A stretch of DNA of 64,000 bases from contig JBAMJV010001332.1 in assembly GCA_037951105.1 (NCBI GenBank), positions 27,501 to 91,500 of the forward strand. Direction: 5' to 3'. Position numbers and translations under genes: made by a program. The DNA is from Echinarachnius parma. Its lineage: Eukaryota; Echinodermata; Echinoidea; Clypeasteroida; Echinarachniidae. This document shows, piece by piece, positions 22,656-35,377 of the stretch. The notes below the pieces were generated by a model. The model was not told the DNA's origin. It saw nothing but the letters and a program-made list of their open reading frames with translations, and did no database searches. How positions within the stretch are numbered: the first letter of the stretch is position 1; each line of letters opens with the position of its first letter.

Positions 22656-22909
22656 GAAGAGCTTAATTCCAAAAGGCGCTAACATCCACTTTTGATCAAA
22701 ATTGAGTAAATGATACAAGTGCAATAATCAGCCGAGTAGCTAGCTATTAATATAAATTTTAAGACAAAGTACGCAATCGAAAAAGAAATATAGGAACCAT
22801 ACAAGTCACGTTCTACTTATCATAGGCATGTGTACAAAGTCGATAAATAAATCCGATTTTATCCAAAGTTTATCGAGTGGATTTAGCGCCTTTTGGAATT
22901 AAGCTCTTC
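22656..22909. mobile_element. Family K TIR element, copy 1
   Basis: GAAGAGCTTAATTCCAAAAG followed by gcgcta pairs perfectly with tagcgccttttggaattaag followed by ctcttc (26 bp). The interior shares aggcatgtgtacaaagt with copy 2. Confidence 0.85.
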
Positions 22910-24268
22910 GTGTGTTTGGGCATGTTGGGGGATGGAGTGAATTAGAGAAGATGGGGACACTTGAAATGTATCGCTGAATTAGCGCGCGAATGGACGAGTT
23001 GTCTGCTCGTGTGGTTAGAACATGTAGGTGTTGCGACTATAAACATGGCAAAATAGAGAGACCGGCCATTTTACAAAAAAATAAAACACTAGACCGATAT
23101 CACTCGTCGTGGTAAAAAAAAATGATTTGTTACTATAGATACAATTTAATTGGATGCCAATTTTGAAGTGGGTAATTTAACTTGCAAGTTTAAAAACAAA
23201 TGATTATCAAAACTACGTCTTGACCATGCAGGCTTACATTGCGGTGTATCAACATATTTTGTCAGTATTATTTCCCTCCTAGAAATAGTGTGTTGTTCAA
23301 TGGCGTAGCCAAAATTCCCCCCCTTTTTTGGGGGGGGGAGGGGGCAAACAGATTGTCAAGGCTTCCCGTGGAGTAGGCCTAATTTATATCATTTATTAAC
23401 AAAACACGTCTATTAAAATGCATTTTCGTACATGTTTTGTCCTCACAATTGGGCGGTAATAATAAATGACGAGGCTAGAGGGGGATTTTCAAAGGTGGGG
23501 TGTGAAGGGGCAGGGTACCATCCCCCACCCTTTAACAAAAATCTTACTACGAAATCGGTGTCTCTAGATATACAATTTGCGATTACTCACAAACCCATAC
23601 ACAAGCTATTTAATCGCTACCGACCGATGTACTCCGTGTGTGCAAAGATACTCGAAGTTCGTGTACACACGCCTCTACACTCTCAGAGGCGGGATGTTTT
23701 CCCCCTCTTGTCTCGAGTGATTATGTTTGTCTTGGACTTACGCCTACACTCCAGTGTGAAATTCTTTCCCATTCTTGCAACTGCATAATAACTATTGGAA
23801 ACAAGGCAATAACGGTGAAAAGGAAAGAAACAAAACAGATAGATCGAAAGAGGCAAACAAAATAGGAAACTTTGCCACTGAATATTTATTGGACAAGGGA
23901 AAATAGTGGAAAAAAGGACAGTCTATATAATGTACATGTAAACAGTAGGGGACTTTAGCCCTGCAAATTATCTATTGGAAGGGGAATATGGTGAAAAGAA
24001 CGGAACTCACACAATTATAATTATTATAAACATACAAAATAGGAAACTTTGCCATATAATAATATGTAAAAAATGGCAAATGGAAAATGCTTGAAAGAAC
24101 AAAATTAACAGTATATATATAATGATATAATGTATTCTAAGCTAAAGTGAAATTGAAAACCCATATCGATCAAGTATTTTATAAACCATCCCTTAATGAT
24201 AGGAAAATCTAATTGTATTCACTTTTATCCCAATTTTGAGGTTGTGTTTACTTTTTGTAATATTTCAG
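22910..24268. other. Stretch with a diffuse repeat, no gene recognised
   Basis: aaaataggaaactttgcca occurs at about 23859 and 24036 with similar following sequence (ggaaaa.ag.ggaaaa), an old tandem duplication of about 177 bp. The ORF at 23432-23788 has no recognisable domain. Confidence 0.4.
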
Positions 24269-24704
24269 ATTCACTTACTGTTTGCGAGACAAACGAATAT
24301 CATTAGCGATATTATTAACGACTGTTTGTTTAGAAAGAGAGACACACCAGACACATTCCGTAACGCTAACGGCATCACATCTAAAACCAAATACGTATAA
24401 TTATGCATGGTATAATTAATATGGGCACACTCGGTCGCACACCCATGCCAAAAAGCTTCAATTGCAGACAAGCGTATACTAATTATTTCAATTGAAATTG
24501 AAATTGAAAAAAAAAAAAAAAATGAAAATGGAAATAAGAGAGCTTGTCTGCAATTGAAGTTCTTTGGTATGCAATATATGGGTGGGCGAGTGTGCCCTTA
24601 CCATGCATTTATTATGTATATATATATATTTCGTTTTAGATTATGATGCCGTTATGGAATATGTCTTTTTTGTCCCTCAGTCCCTAGACAAACGGTAAAT
24701 GAAT
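24269..24704. repeat. Large foldback with arms of about 205 and 163 nt
   Basis: The left arm (24269-24473) ends aagcttcaattgcagacaag; the right arm (24542-24704) starts agcttgtctgcaattgaagt. Mirrored pairs include gggcacactcg/cgagtgtgccc, acggcatca/tgatgccgt, attccgtaac/gttatggaat and attcacttactgtttg/aaacggtaaatgaat. The left arm has extra sequence near 24287-24330. The spacer is A-rich with ttgaaattgaaattg. Confidence 0.85.
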
Positions 24705-25512
24705 ACGAAATAAGAAAGTGTGCACAAAACCACGAAATTAGGTTAAAGGGAATACCTACCTAATATAACGTTATACATTCTGAGAATGGCGCCCGTCTAC
24801 TATATACGTTGGAATGCAACAGCTCCCTAAATGACGTGTTTCTAACCGGGACGTATGATAGATGTTATTACATAATAGAACCCCCTCCAGCCCCCCTGCC
24901 CACCTGCGTACAGGTGTAACTCGGCCATTGTCCACCTCTCAATAGGGGGATCGCGTGTGCCACACCTGACCATCTATTATACCCCCGCTTCGACACGTGC
25001 GCCTAGAATCGGCACGCATGCACCAAGACATTAGTGTGAACACCATGCATCATGCGGTATTACAGTATGCTGTTTAATTTCTTATTGTTACCTGGAACGT
25101 AACGATTGCTACAATTCTGGCAGTAAACTGGTTAACGAAATGTATTACCCATGAAAATTATGCTAACATTGATGCACGTAATTAATGCGCACTTTGTAGC
25201 CGAGAGGTTAATGTTCGAGCGGTTTTGAAGGTCCTATGTTCGAAACTCTCGCGTCAAACCCGCGAGTGTATCTAGATAGCTATCAAATACATCGTGACAC
25301 AAAACCTTTACGTATTGGAGTATATTGTGCATGTGCAACTATACTGCTATCTTGCCGCACATTTGCACATGATTATGGTGTACCTATATATAAAACAAGG
25401 GGAAATTCGGAATTACCAACTCCGTTATGTCCGTGTGAACGCGTGGCCAGCCACTCATCGGGCTTGAATGGCCATAATCCTATTGACCAATTGACCGGAC
25501 CCTTTCAATCGC
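24705..25512. other. Intergenic stretch with a weak tRNA-like fragment
   Basis: At about 25197-25250, gtagccgagaggttaatgtt with ggtcctatgttcgaaactc resembles split A and B boxes of a decayed tRNA-derived repeat. Nothing else is recognised; an ORF at 25236-25631 runs into the next repeat and lacks motifs. Confidence 0.3.
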
Positions 25513-25920
25513 TGACCACTTGTCTTGAGGGTGGGATCGTTGCTCATCTCTTTGCCATTGTCCGTCAATTCTCTGGAGGTATCCCTGTTTTTTTTTGTTG
25601 TAATAAATATGGTAGAGCATCGTATAAATAACACTGAATGATCTCTTTGCCTTTCATCTGTTATCGAATTGCGTTTGCAGTCAAACCTGTGTAGAGTGAC
25701 CACCTGTAATAAGGGAAGCAAGAGGTGTGGCCGCTGTAGACAGGTGACCACTTGAGGGGTGGGAATGATGCTCATCTTTCGCTATTGTCCGTCAAATTGT
25801 CTGAGGTGTCTGTTTAGAGCAGCGCATCCTGTAAATAATACTGACTAATAATTTTTGTTTACGTTCATGCGTTATTGAATTGCGTTTACATTCAAACAAT
25901 AATATAAAATAAATGTACAT
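25513..25920 (+). repeat. Diverged tandem duplication of about 229 bp
   Basis: tgaccacttg at 25514 and 25743 is followed in both units by gggtggga.g.tgctcatctt, attgtccgtcaa, ctggaggt/ctgaggt, agagca.cg, and gaattgcgtttgcagtcaaa/gaattgcgtttacattcaaa. Confidence 0.72.
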
Positions 25921-26053
25921 CATTAACTTATACAAACAAAAAATTAAGTCGGAGGGATATACCATTTTAGCTCCGTCTATATTGACGTGGTTTTCCACTT
26001 ACCCGTGATGAGAATAATATTATGATGACCAATGGATGTATATTTTTATTTTA

Positions 26054-27158
26054 AAGGGGTAGTACAGTTTTGGTAAGGCTGAACTTTAGTAACCAAACCT
26101 GGACAGTAACATTATAAACTAATAGTTATAACTCCACCATGCTCGAAAGGTATACAAAATTACAAACGACTAAGTAAAAAGCCCGTAATCATTCAAAAAG
26201 AGCCATTAAAACACAAGAGGGCGCTCTCTAAAAAAGCATTGGTTTCAACCATTTTTTATACACAATTATGCATGTGATGTTTTATTGAAATAATGATTAA
26301 ATAGAGAGATCATCAACAACTATTTAAAAAATGCTTTTGAACATTTTTGAAAAAGTGCAAGCATTTTTTTAATTTTTTGAAAAAATCATCTAATTATTTG
26401 GGCCCCAAATAATTATAAGATTAGATATATTTATTGATATTTCAGCCGTTTCTGGGCCGATTTTGACCAAATAAAGTTTATTCTGACATTAAAGGGATAG
26501 TTGAGTTCTGGTAAAGAAAGTACAGTTTTGGTCAAACTGAATTTTAGTAACCAAAACCTGCACCATTACATTACAAACTAATAGTTATAACTCTACCATG
26601 CTTGAAAGGAATTCAAAATCACAAACGACTGAGTAAAAAGCCTTTTATCATTCAAACAGAGGCGTTCAAACTCAAGATGGCGCTCTCTAAAAACACATTG
26701 GTTTAAACCATTTTAAATAAAATATTGTGAATGTGAAGGTTCGTAAAAATATTGATTAGATAGAGAGATAATCAACAACTATTACAAAACTTCTTTTGAA
26801 CATTTTTCAAAAGAGGAAGCATTAAAAAAAAAATTGTAACGGTTGGTTCAAAATTAGCTAATATTTGTGTGGCCCCACATGTATTACAAATGGTTACGTT
26901 TATGGATATTTCAGCCGTTTCTGAACCGATTTTGATCAAATAAAGTTATTCTGTCACTAAAATATTATGCCCTTTCAAGTTTTACACTCAGTTTTTCATT
27001 ATCTCACAAAAAAATATTATGTGTAGCACCCTCTCTACCAAAACTCAACTATCCCTTTAAAATTGCATGTTCTCTCAAATTCGACACTCAGTTTTTAATT
27101 ACCTCATTAAAAAATTGTGATGTGCAGCGCCCTCTCTACCAAAACTAAACTACCCCTT
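26054..27158. mobile_element. Family A element, copy 4 (outer), split by another family A element
   Basis: Outer ends AAGGGGTAGTACAGTTTTGG (26054) and CCAAAACTAAACTACCCCTT (27158) have TA flanks. Internal order matches copy 1 but is interrupted at gacatta/aaattgcatg by the element at 26492-27057. Confidence 0.88.
26492..27057. mobile_element. Family A element, copy 5 (inner, TTGAGTT subfamily)
   Basis: Ends AAGGGATAGTTGAGTTCTGG and CCAAAACTCAACTATCCCTT. Flanking TA at 26490-26491 and 27058-27059. Removing the element and one TA restores ...gacattaaaattgcatg..., the sequence of uninterrupted copies. Confidence 0.9.
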
Positions 27159-28065
27159 TATTATACAGTTATAACAATTAATACTTAAAACCACAGGGAA
27201 CAAAATTTTTATTCTCATACAAAACAACAACAACATAAACAAACCAAATCTACCTACATTTACTGCTACAATTCGCAATAATAATATACGAAGTTGTACA
27301 GTTTGCTAGGTTTGGGTTATATGTTATGACGGGCATCTGTTATTGTTTTCGCCCCGTGTTTTGAACTGTACTCTTGAGTCTTGCCCGGTCGCGAGTTTAT
27401 TAGCTACGGGCGTCTCACCTGCGTTGAGAGGCCTTTGTCTAGCGGGCAGGTATGCGGGACGCGGCGGGCGAGAACGTTGCCAACACTCCGCTGGGAATGT
27501 AGGACAAAAGGCCGGTCGAGTACTGGTGTGCTGTGCCATTATTGAAGAACTTAGTATACACACTGGGTGTAACATAAAACTATTGAATTTTCGGATCTTG
27601 TATACCTTTTAATTTTTGATTTTTTACTTGGAAATTAGAACAAAATCATATGAGTCTGAATTTTAATCTATATAAATGTGAGTATTGATTGCCACAGATT
27701 AAAACATCGGTATATTAATAGTAGGCACTAGATACAATTTCCATCATAAATCATGCATCATTTTGTATATTATTGATAATTTTAATTAATGATAAATTTC
27801 TATACAAAATCATTATTGCCAATTCTTACAATTACTTGCAAAATAGCAATTTTATCTGAGAATTTTATTGCTAAAAGAACAAAATTAAGATTACACTCGT
27901 CAAATTTGTTCATATTTATCAACATAAATTATCGAGTATAATTTGTTATGGTAAAGATTACTAATCTGCTAATCTCGATTCATTAAAAAACATTAATTTT
28001 AAGTGAATAAACCTGTTCGTTAAGAGTTCTCATAAAGGTGCACCATTTATGTATCATTAGTACAC
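27159..28065. other. AT-rich stretch with a small CpG-rich patch
   Basis: About 27350-27500 is CpG-rich with overlapping ORFs on both strands (27324-27575 minus, 27343-27612 plus). The mirrored openness reflects composition and no domain is recognisable. Confidence 0.4.
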
Positions 28066-28207
28066 GATCCGATTTCGATCCGACAAACAGTGTATCTGAA
28101 CTAAAAACAAGACGTGCTTTTTTAAACGAAAAAAGTAGTTCAGATCCTTAACCGTTCGTCGGGTCGGATCGGATCGGGTCGGATCACATTGTATGCGGTG
28201 GGCTTGA
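28066..28207. mobile_element. Possible diverged family G-like hairpin element
   Basis: acgatccgatttcgatccga at the left faces gtcggatcggatcgggtcgg at the right, and the end tgtatgcggtgggctt recalls the family G terminus tgtgtgcggagggctt. The centre also pairs (tatctgaact/agttcagat; cttttttaaacgaaaaaag). Confidence 0.55.
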
Positions 28208-31200
28208 CTGAGGTTAGACAATAACAGACCGGTTTCGCTTGATATAAAACGCCTTGTTCATGTTCGCCCAAATTTACAGCGCGCAATTACTAACTATTTC
28301 ACTTTCACCGTGACACGCGAAAAAAGATAGCACTCTCGACTTAGACAAAACACACTCTCAGATTACTGTCTCCTCTCATTGTGTATAACACATATCATGG
28401 TGGTAACAGGGGTAGTCAATGATGGGGGGGGGGGGGGGGGGTTACCCTTATAGTTAACAGATATTAATTGCCCCCCCCCCCCCCTCCCTCAGTCAGTGCC
28501 CTTGTTTGATATTTTATAAGAAAAGTTATTGCAACAATACATAGCGTTTATTTTAGTTCTGTGTACAGGCTAATACGGTATACCCACCATTTGTGTGTGT
28601 CATGGACAAAAAATGCCCCTCCCCAAATCTTTGGCCCCTCTCCCTGGACTTAACCACTGTCATGGTTCAGAACCCTCTAATTCAAACACAACTTATAGTG
28701 TAATTATTATGAACATTGAGTCAATTTTAAAATAGACGTACAATTTACATTTATACAAGAGCACAGCAGGTACAGAGTTCGTTCTCAAGTTCACACACAA
28801 GTATTGTACTAAGACGCAGCATTTTATTTTCGATCAATTTTTCTCGCGAATGGTTCTCGTCAAATCGCTAATCACGATGGAAAATAACACAGAGGGGAGG
28901 GGGTATAGGAGAGAAAGTAATTCGTAAGTGACAGAATAAAGAAGGAACCACCCGCCACGAATTATATAAAACTGACACCCATTTGTTACAGTCGTTTTGA
29001 ATTAGCAGTTTGACACTTTACATCAAATATGGGAAAATGTCTTGTTCAATAATACTTTACAAAATATGGACAAAACGTCATGTTCAGTGAGGCTGTTAAA
29101 AAAAAATACAGTAGCATTTCTTTAAACAAAAATCCTATTTTGTTTATATAAAGTCATATCAAGTAAGGCGAATGGAAATTCAGACAAAGATGAATATAAT
29201 GGTGTAATTGTGTTTTGTTAGGTTTGACTGTGGGTTAAACGAAAGAGCTATTATATAGATGGAGTCACAACAGATTCAAATCCTTTACTAGATGTTCGAT
29301 GCCGCCACTGTAAACTATGCAGTGAATGTGCTCATTTGAATGGGACCTGAACTTAACTTGCAGGTGGAAACACAAAGACGTTTCGGTTGATTACATACGC
29401 ATTGGCACATTTCAAAGAGAGTTTTGCTTTGTTATTATAATAACTTTTCGCAAACCCGAACTCAACTAATTCGAGTACTTCTGTATTATAGATAGCAAAT
29501 GCGCGCGAAATAAAAAAATGTGTGGAAATTGAAATATTCATGATGAAAATTAACGTAGTTGGCATGCGTTGGCACTATTGCGACGTATCTTATCAATTAG
29601 AGTGATATCTCAAGATTATTTGGTGTTGATGTCAATTTGTCGAAAATGATCGAAAGTGGATAAACAATGCTTCAAAGAATCATATTAATTCAAGATATAT
29701 CTGGATTTTTTCTCAATTCATGTAGGAAATTATTACAATTACATCTCTATTTGACGACGCGTTCATCAAGTCTACTACTAATCATGCAATAGTCACAAAT
29801 AAATGAAAATTCGTTGAATTATCATGAAATTTAAAAATCGTCAGGAATTAATTAGCAAGTCGTTGGTTTCACTCGGCGGCATCGAAGATCGAACTTCAAA
29901 TAAACCGCAAAGCCCCACTTCTCCTTTTGTTCGCCTTTAGAATAAAGACAGGGATTAGTGACAGTTGTGACTCCATCGATGGTAACTCCTTGGTTAAACA
30001 TGTTGCATGCCTAAAATAAATGGAAAAAATCACATATTTTTGTGTCAAGTTGACTTTAATGTCAATCAAACAATAATAACGTGAGAACAGTATTTTTCCC
30101 GTTACATCTACTCGATAAACTGCAAGACATTAATTATTTGTGTGTTCTTTCATTGTACGGTTATAATTTCACTGTATATAGCATTATGTTTTTTTTCTTC
30201 ATCTTTTACGTCTCAACAATAATACAAAACAAAAATATGTCGCGAAACGTTCATAAAATGTAGTGAAAGTGTTACTGATGTTTCAAGTTAATACATAAAT
30301 ACAACTTTCGTCATATATATGTATTTTGATTCGAATAAGACAGTTATTAATTATTTGGAAAATAATTTCCCCACATTTCGGGAACCTAGAATATCCAACA
30401 AATCTACAAAGTATATAATTATGGTAAGATACATTGTACCTTATCATGAGATAATTGATTTAAATCGAATGATATTTACCCCCCTTTGCACGTCTGGTCA
30501 GCAGCTATAATATATTCCAATTGATATCAGAGGATATAGTGTCGATATGTTTGAAGACAAAAAGTGGCTACAATATCCGACATTTTATTTGGTGACGAAG
30601 AAGAAAAAGTAATAAACTGGACATCGCAAAAAGGTAACGCTTTTATATAGTAGCCCATCAAGTGAGAGAAATTCTCTGTGAAATTATGTTTTGTCACACC
30701 TATACTAGCACCCGTTTGAAAATATAAATATAATCATTATTAAGGCCATCTTAAACAAACAATTAATAAACATGCCTTTTAAAAGATTATACATGAGTAG
30801 TACGTGTCGGATAAAAGATAACACTGTAAAAGTACAGATTTATTAAAAAGTATACACAAAAAAGAAGTCATTATCTTGGATGCAAAAAAATCACGGGATT
30901 AGCATGTTTGACATTGAAGCGTCCAGCCGAGCCGAGGGGTCAGTACGTGGACATTACTGGTAAACTTGATATTGGGTTTCTTCCAACAATCTGGACAATA
31001 AACATGATACAGAGTGGACATTATTATTATGGCATTATTGGTATATATTGTATAGGGGAGTTTATAGCGTGGTGCGACGAACATGCTCTGCGGTGAGTTT
31101 CGGCACACATCGCAGTCACGTTTCGATACGGGGTCAGCACGCATAAGACAAATTTGTTTCGACGAGGATCAGGCGATTTTCTTGTTAAATCTTTCCTTGA

Positions 31201-31617
31201 ACGTTTATAAATTAAACTGAGCTTGACCTATCATCATTAATTGCAAGCGCATGTTATTTCGCAATTTATTGGATAAAGTCACGCTCACAATCGTTCTATG
31301 ATGTTGCATACTAATTGCTTGAAATATTGTTGGTTCTAAAGCATAAGTTTTAAAAATGCATAATTATTGTCGAATGATTTTGGACCATAATAATGACCAT
31401 TTGCAGTCGTTTCATTCATAATAATGCATGGAGATGACTATTTTTCAAACATTATCAGCGTTATCACATTTTCATTGAATTTATTTAGTTTAGTTGTTTT
31501 TAATCAAATACGATCGAGATGGTTTAGGGATTTTTTGTATTTTTAAAATTTCCACAAATGGGCGGAACACCCTAGTCAGCACAGCTAAGTGTGTATATTT
31601 TGTGCCCTATTATCGGT
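28208..31617. other. 3.4-kb stretch, no gene recognised
   Basis: A G run (about 28425-28441) and a C run (about 28471-28484) 30 bases apart could pair. Otherwise AT-rich sequence with short, motif-free ORFs. Confidence 0.45.
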
Positions 31618-31619
31618 TA

Positions 31620-32127
31620 AAGGGGTAGTTTAGTTTTGGTAGAGAGGGCGCTACACATCACAATTTTGTTGTGAGGTAATGAAAAACTGAGTGTCGAATT
31701 TGAGAGAACATGCAATTTTAATGGCAGAATAAACTTTATTTGGTCAAAATCGACCCAGAAACGGCTGAAATATCAATAAATATATCTGATCTTATAATTA
31801 TTTGGGGCCCAAATAATTATATGATTTTTTCAAAAAATTAAAAAAATGCTTGCACTTTTTCAAAAATTTTTAAAAGCGTTTTTTAAATAGTTGTTGATGA
31901 TCTCTCTATTTATTCATTATTTCAATAAAACATTACATGAAACCAATGCCTTTTTAGAAAGCGCCCTCTTGTGTTTAAATGGCTCTTTTTGAACGATAAC
32001 GGGCTTTTTACTTAGTCGTTTGTAATTTTGTATACCTTTCGAGCATGGTGGAGTTATAACTATTAGTTTATAATGTTACTGTCCAGGTTTGGTTACTAAA
32101 GTTCAGCCTTACCAAAACTGCACTATC
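31620..32127. mobile_element. Family A TIR element, copy 6, right end broken
   Basis: Starts AAGGGGTAGTTTAGTTTTGG and is very similar to copy 2 through cagccttaccaaaactgcac. The expected tacccctt terminus is then replaced by the tandem array at 32130. Confidence 0.85.
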
Positions 32128-32129
32128 AT

Positions 32130-32340
32130 CTATGGGGATTGCAAAATCTATCAGGGAACAGGTTAACCCATTGCCCACATGTACCTGGTGGGTCCTGCAT
32201 TAACTCTATGGGGATTGCAAAATCTAGCAGCGAACGAGTTCACACATTGCCTATATACAGGAACCTATAATAGGCTGTCGTGCATTGACTCTATGGGGGA
32301 TTGCCACATCTAGTAGGGGACAGGTTATCATGGGGCTTCG
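32130..32340 (+). repeat. Three diverged tandem units of 75-85 bp
   Basis: ctatggggattgcaaaatct at 32130 and 32205, and ctatgggggattgccacatc at 32290, each followed by ag.rg..ac.ggtt and a tgcatt.actctatggg junction. The array begins where the right end of the family A element should be. Confidence 0.75.
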
Positions 32341-34000
32341 GTATACTGTCGATTGAGCGTATACTAAAGTTAAGTGTGTCTTTTAAACATGACTCTATAA
32401 ATACTCGACATGGTTTTGTTGTTTCAAATTAATGTTCGGGCCGGGGAGTCACGCTGTTATAATTTACTAATGTTTACGTTCCCCAGAGATTGACCTTCCC
32501 CTTAATGCCTGCCGTTTTCATTTAATTTCAGAAAGAAATGTTCAAATGTTTGGTTTCACTAGTACATGTTATTTACTCTAATGTGCAACATTTGACAAAC
32601 TATGTTATTTATGTTAGACAATATTGTTATACAATTTGTTTTTAATATTATATTCAGGTTAGGTTTTGATTCATGCAAAAAAAAAACACGATATATAAAA
32701 AAATATCGTATGATAATCAATGTCCAGATAACCAATCGCGTTCTGTATCTTTTTTATGCTTTCCAATCGGACACCATAATTAAAAATAGTATATTAAAAT
32801 AAATGTTTGCATCATACTGGTATTTTTTGTTAGGCTTTATCATTTTGCGTATAATTCCACGCAGTAATTTGATTAAATGAATAAACTTCAGGATCGATCT
32901 CGCTCTGAAACTAAACTAAGGCTTTATCATCATAAATATTTCATGCAGTAATTTGATAGAATGAATCAACCACACAATCGATCTATATAGCCTTGAACTT
33001 ACGATTTGCATAAGAAATCGACTTTGTTACTTTGAAGTATGCTAAGACGAATAGTATAGAGATTTATAATACTATAATTCTGTGCATAGCAAAAAATAAT
33101 ACGCATAATATTTCACGAATACCACAAAACCATCCGTTTCGAAATTCATTGGAATTGCAAATAACATACTGTGACGTCATTGCGTGTACGTCCATACACC
33201 GGTCTAGTCGATCATATTAAGCCCTTTGCGTGTGGGTTATAATGCACGATAATTAATCGCAAATCAATTTTAATTCGGAAAACGACATTAATCACGATGA
33301 GGATGTTTGATGATGAAGTTATGGATGCCTTTATTAACCAGTTTGTTATTGCATTATTGATAGGTTCATAGAGTTAGTACATGATTTACAGAGTTCCCGC
33401 CGACTGTGGGTTACTATAGTATGTAATTCCCGAAGGTCAAGCATAGGTGAAGCGATACTATTAATTAATTGATCAAATTTGGTGGGAAGCTCCAAATTCT
33501 ATGAATTTTGCAGTAATCATTAAGTTTTTTTTTATAAATTGTATTCACAAAGGGCCCTACTCTACAGCACTCGAGAATGGGCTCTTCTCCCTATCGAACA
33601 TGATACACTTCAATGTAATTTGAACAACTTCTTATTTTCATAATAATCATTTCATAACCTTGCTAATATAGTGTATAAATAAGGAGCAAACGTTGTTAGG
33701 CTATTCCTGATGGCAGAACCGAATAATTTAAATACTTATATTTCCTTCTTTAAAAAAATTAATTTCCTATGCCTTTTACTCAATTCTACACTGCATGTTA
33801 TTTCAGTATAGGGTATAGTATAGAAATAAGAGGCATACATAGTAGATATTAGGTTTAAGAAATAACATAAATCTAAATATCAGGGCTTATTACGCCTCGG
33901 GTCAAACCATGGTTTTGAGATCACACTGGGCATATAGTTTCAATATGTCCCTCATCATGCTCATATAGCCGTCAGTAGTTGTATAATATTATTTATACCA
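32341..34000. other. 1.7-kb AT-rich stretch, no gene recognised
   Basis: aggctttatcattttgcgta (32832) and aggctttatcatcataaata (32920), both followed by cacgcagtaatttgat/catgcagtaatttgat, form a short 88-bp duplication. A TGACGTCA palindrome lies at 33172-33179. Confidence 0.45.
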
Positions 34001-34009
34001 CAGTTAGAG

Positions 34010-35010
34010 AACAATTTAAAAATACGACACAACAGTCGGTAAATGTTAGGTTTTTATGAATAACTGTATAATTCCATAACTCACTCTAATTGTTACAGTT
34101 AGAGTACAGTGTAAAAAGTATTCATTTGTAAATGTTAGGTTCCATGTTATTATGACATGAATACAATTCCTTCAAATCATTCCTTTTAAATCATTCCGTC
34201 TCTAGCCACATCTCTTTAATATAATAATGATTATTTTGGTCATGAGTACATGAGTACAATGTAGAAATAAGGGGCAGCGATAGGTAAATGTTAGGATTCA
34301 TAAATGACATTGAATAACATTCCTTCAAATCATTCCTTCTCGAGCCAAGTCTCTATAATATACAATTATTAATATTGGTCATACTTAGAGCACAATGTAG
34401 AAATAAGGGGCAGCGATATGTAAATGTTAGGTTTCATAAATGACATTGAATAACATTCCTTCAAATCATTCCTTCTCGAGCCAAGTCTCTATAATATATA
34501 ATTATTAATATTGGTCATACTTAGAGCACAATGTAGAAATAAGGGGCAGCGATATGTAAATGTTAGTTTTCATAAATGACATTGAATAACATTCCTTCAA
34601 ATTATTCCTTCTCGAGCCAACTCTCTTTAATATAATCATGATAATAATTATTAATTTGGTCATACTTAGAGCACAATGTAGAAATAAGGGGCAGCGATAT
34701 GTAAATGTTAGGTTTCAGAAATGACATTGGATAACATTCCTTCAAATCATTCCTTCTCGAGCCAAGTCTCTTTAATATAATCATGATAATAGTTATTAAT
34801 TTGGTCATACTTAGAGCACAATGTAGAAATAAGGGGCAGCGATATGTAAATGTTAGTTTTCATAAATGACATTGAATAACATTCCTTCAAATTATTCCTT
34901 CTTCAGCCAACCCTCTATAATATATGATTATTAATATTGGTCATACTTAGAGTACAATGTAGAAATAAGAGGCAGCGATATGTAAATGTTAGGTTTTTAT
35001 AAATGACATG
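34010..35010 (+). repeat. Tandem array of about seven units of 134-152 bp
   Basis: attccttcaaatcattcctt-type starts occur near 34168, 34320, 34457, 34592, 34737 and 34882. Each unit holds gtcatacttagagcacaatg, tagaaataaggggcagcgat, atgtaaatgttaggttt and cataaatgacattgaataac. The first units are more diverged; the middle ones are over 90 percent alike by eye. Confidence 0.9.
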
Positions 35011-35162
35011 AGGGATGTGGGCGAGCCTTCGGAAGCACTACACCCCGTATTTGTTGAAACACCTTTGAATAAGTTCGACAAATATTGGGCTAAAAATCTG
35101 CTTAAATAATACGAACGCACGCAACCAACCGCCGTGACCATGGGTTGGGTGGTTTGTAAGGT

Positions 35163-35377
35163 TTAAAGTGATCCATTAACTTTAGATTATTTCCCCCAAA
35201 GTAGTATTCGAGACTTATATCATATTCAGATTTCATTGTTAGATTCTTGAGAATGATATGTCAGATTTTCATAGAAAAGGAATAACGTTTACACAGTGAA
35301 AACAGCAAGGTACAAGTGAAGTTTGAAAGCTCCAAGTGATTATGGATGAATTTCACCAAGTTAATGGATCACTTTAA
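35163..35377. mobile_element. 215-bp TIR element (family N)
   Basis: TTAAAGTGATCCATTAACTT and AAGTTAATGGATCACTTTAA are perfect 20-bp ends. No coding interior; single copy in the window. Confidence 0.78.

Noticed and set aside
34010..35010. Regular repeat spacing considered as a CRISPR array
   Set aside because: Units are contiguous tandem copies without unique spacers, in a eukaryotic context.
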